Origin: Rikenellaceae bacterium
Lineage (GTDB): Bacteria; Bacteroidota; Bacteroidia; Bacteroidales; Rikenellaceae
Direction: 5' to 3'
Length of the DNA: 17,569 nt
Assembly: GCA_020859875.1 (NCBI GenBank)
Contig: JAJBVJ010000018.1
Coordinates: 1-17,569, forward strand
The notes beneath the pieces are model-generated. The model was not told the DNA's origin and ran no database searches. It was given only the letters and a program-made list of their open reading frames with translations. The translations under genes and the position numbers were made by a program. Each line of letters starts with the position of its first letter. Positions within the stretch are counted from its first letter, which is position 1. Shown in pieces: positions 15,823-17,569 of this stretch.

Positions 15823-17484
15823 ATGATTCTCAAAATCACCTTGCGGAATTGTATTCCGCTTATTCCCGTTTTATTTCTTATGCCGGCATGTATCGAAAAA
15901 GGCTACGATCTGAGCGACCTCGATACCGACCATCTCTATGCCGGAGATACATGGACTATCCCGCTCGGAAGAGCCGTTGTATCCGCCTCCGACATTCTCG
16001 ATGTGGACTCGGTCGACGAGATATTCCAGGATGCCGACGGAGATTATGTAGCTCGTTTCAGCGATATGATTTATGCCGTTCCGGAAGAATCCCCGGCCGT
16101 AGTCAACCAAACGTTTATCCTTCCCCCTGTCAATTTAAGCGGTATCGCCGGCGGGGTATCTCCCGGTGGTAATATAACTGTTCCCCGATCGGCGACCAAT
16201 CTCGATATAACAGGAAACCAGTATGTCCTGAGCCTGTACCGCGCGGAATTCAACACTTCGGCGACTGAGTCGCTGATGCGCATATCCATGACCCTGACCG
16301 ACTTAATGGTAAGCAGCGGCACCGCGGCCCTCGACATCGAGCTTCCATCGGGTTTCGAAGTGGATGGAAGTCTTTTGCCGGCCGGATTGACGGCATCGGG
16401 AGCGATTATAAATTGGCAATTCGATATAGGTGGCCGGGTAGCGGCCGATATTACTGTTCCCATAAAGGTCGTCGACCTTACCGGCGGCAATGAAGTTTCC
16501 ATCTCGGGTTATATCGATGTGCCGTCGGGAGCCGATATAAGTACCGGAGCAGCGGCGGCGGCCGGCTTCTCGGTCGGATTCGAAGAGCTCGATTACGCGG
16601 TTATTTACGGTCTTTTCGATCTCGATTTTACCTTTTCCCCGGCAAGTGCCGACATAAGCGGTCTGCAAGATATATTCGAAGGGGGAGCTCTGCTGAGTTT
16701 CCGCGATCCCCATTTTATCGTGGAATCGGAAAGCAATATGGGGATTCCCGTAGCGGTGTCGCTCGATATCTATTCGGACTCGGCCGCAGACCCCGTCGAG
16801 GTGGATGATATAGTGGTTCCCGGAGCGGAAAATCCGCAAAGTACGGCATCGGAGAAATTCTGGATCGGGGAGACCCGTCCCTACGGTGACGGGTACGTTT
16901 TTGCCCGGGCAGAAGGGTTGAACGAGGTTATAAAAAATTCGCGCGAATATATTTACATCTCGGGCCACGGAGCACCCGAGCCGGGTGCAACCACTATGTT
17001 CTTTCCCAAAGGGGGGCAGGCAACACTCGGGTACACTCTGGAGATACCGTTCGCCCCGGCATCGGATTTCTATGCGGTAACCCGGCAGGAAATCGAAAAT
17101 GCTTTCGACGGGGATATAGTCGATTATCTCTTCACGGGCGGGACGGCCGATATATTCGGCACCGCAATCAATGCCATTCCCCTCGGTTTCGATTTGACAA
17201 TGATAATCACCGACAGCGCGGGAGATCCGGTGGGAATCACCATACCTTCCCGGAAGATAGCGGGACCGGTCTCCCCCGACGAGCCATCGGTAACGGAGGT
17301 TTCTTTCCCTATATCGGAAGAGGATATGGATAAAATGAAATATGCCCGGAATTTAGTTCTGCATTTCGTTGCCGTGGGGATAGAGGATGCCCCTGCGCTC
17401 AACTCTTCCCACGAGCTTGTACTGAACCTGAAGATCGGTAAGACCGGGGGTATCCATGTCAGCGGGAGTGACGACAACAACTAA
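15823..17484 (+). CDS. Beta-rich lipoprotein of unknown function
   Basis: I chose the ATG at 15823 (553 residues) rather than the in-frame one at 15739. From 15823 the protein begins with a compact lipoprotein signal (LRNCIPLIPVLFLMPAC, Cys23), and a promoter element lies between the two ATGs. The mature protein starts IEKGYDLSDLDTDHLYAGDTWTIPLG and is rich in alternating hydrophobic and Gly/Ser/Asp residues, which suggests beta-sandwich domains. A segment near residues 292-314 (FRDPHFIVESESNMGIPVAV) resembles the NPxx-N-x-GIPV pattern of LEA14-like domains. No catalytic motif is visible. Probably it is surface or periplasmic. The next gene starts 21 bp later, so the two are likely co-transcribed. 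I do not recognise the family. Confidence 0.82.
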   Translation: MILKITLRNCIPLIPVLFLMPACIEKGYDLSDLDTDHLYAGDTWTIPLGRAVVSASDILDVDSVDEIFQDADGDYVARFSDMIYAVPEESPAVVNQTFILPPVNLSGIAGGVSPGGNITVPRSATNLDITGNQYVLSLYRAEFNTSATESLMRISMTLTDLMVSSGTAALDIELPSGFEVDGSLLPAGLTASGAIINWQFDIGGRVAADITVPIKVVDLTGGNEVSISGYIDVPSGADISTGAAAAAGFSVGFEELDYAVIYGLFDLDFTFSPASADISGLQDIFEGGALLSFRDPHFIVESESNMGIPVAVSLDIYSDSAADPVEVDDIVVPGAENPQSTASEKFWIGETRPYGDGYVFARAEGLNEVIKNSREYIYISGHGAPEPGATTMFFPKGGQATLGYTLEIPFAPASDFYAVTRQEIENAFDGDIVDYLFTGGTADIFGTAINAIPLGFDLTMIITDSAGDPVGITIPSRKIAGPVSPDEPSVTEVSFPISEEDMDKMKYARNLVLHFVAVGIEDAPALNSSHELVLNLKIGKTGGIHVSGSDDNN

Positions 17485-17505
17485 TAACCCAAGAATCGAA
17501 CGAAA

Positions 17506-17569
17506 ATGAAAAATATATATAAAGCCATATTAATTACGGCCATATGCACCATGGGCGCTACGGGTGCGG
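17506..17569 (+). CDS. Exported protein, N-terminal part only
   Basis: Only the first 21 codons are present. They read MKNIYKAILITAICTMGATG, with Lys near the start and a hydrophobic core, so this looks like a signal peptide. It starts 21 bp after the lipoprotein stop, suggesting one operon. Such pairs in Bacteroidales are often a lipoprotein with an outer-membrane partner, but the identity cannot be read from this fragment. Confidence 0.6.
   Translation, partial: MKNIYKAILITAICTMGATGA

Overview
The window looks like chromosomal DNA of a Bacteroidota bacterium, most likely order Bacteroidales. The evidence is: an ECF sigma factor with a FecR-type anti-sigma factor beside glycan-degrading enzymes; GH92, GH20 and GH3 enzymes with lipoprotein or secretion signals; several matches to the Bacteroidetes promoter (TTG, 19-20 bp, TAnnTTTG); and no consistent Shine-Dalgarno sequences. 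GC content is moderate to high for the phylum, judged by eye. A Rikenellaceae/Alistipes-like host is possible but unproven. No tRNA, rRNA, CRISPR array, transposase or phage gene was seen.

Layout. (1) 1-8375, minus strand: fecR, then an apparent operon GH20 beta-hexosaminidase, GH92 alpha-mannosidase and GH3 glycosidase, closed by a strong terminator at 240-270. The start of a further exported protein runs off the left edge. (2) 8376-9092: a divergent promoter region and an ECF sigma factor on the plus strand. (3) 9374-14630, minus strand: a beta-propeller lactonase and a YghA-like short-chain dehydrogenase (two-gene operon), a lipoprotein tyrosine phosphatase, and dnaK with its own terminator. 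(4) 14631-17569, plus strand: a small conserved-looking DNA-binding protein, a roughly 300 bp gene-poor stretch that ends in a terminator and may encode a structured RNA, an unrecognised beta-rich lipoprotein, and the start of another exported protein.

How the parts fit. GH20, GH92 and GH3 together suggest trimming of mannose- and HexNAc-containing host glycans such as N-glycans in the periplasm or at the cell surface. The adjacent sigma/FecR pair is the obvious candidate regulator. A 10-bp motif (TAAATTCGCA) occurs just upstream of both fecR and GH20, and a close variant lies upstream of the sigma gene. No SusC/SusD pair is visible.

The most interesting unexplained signals are: a run of ten G:C pairs inside fecR, where a slip of one base either way would truncate the protein; a long inverted repeat that buries the start codon of the dehydrogenase; repeated TGACA-containing boxes upstream of dnaK; and the possible structured RNA at 15350-15648. 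Nothing here amounts to a clearly new multi-gene system.
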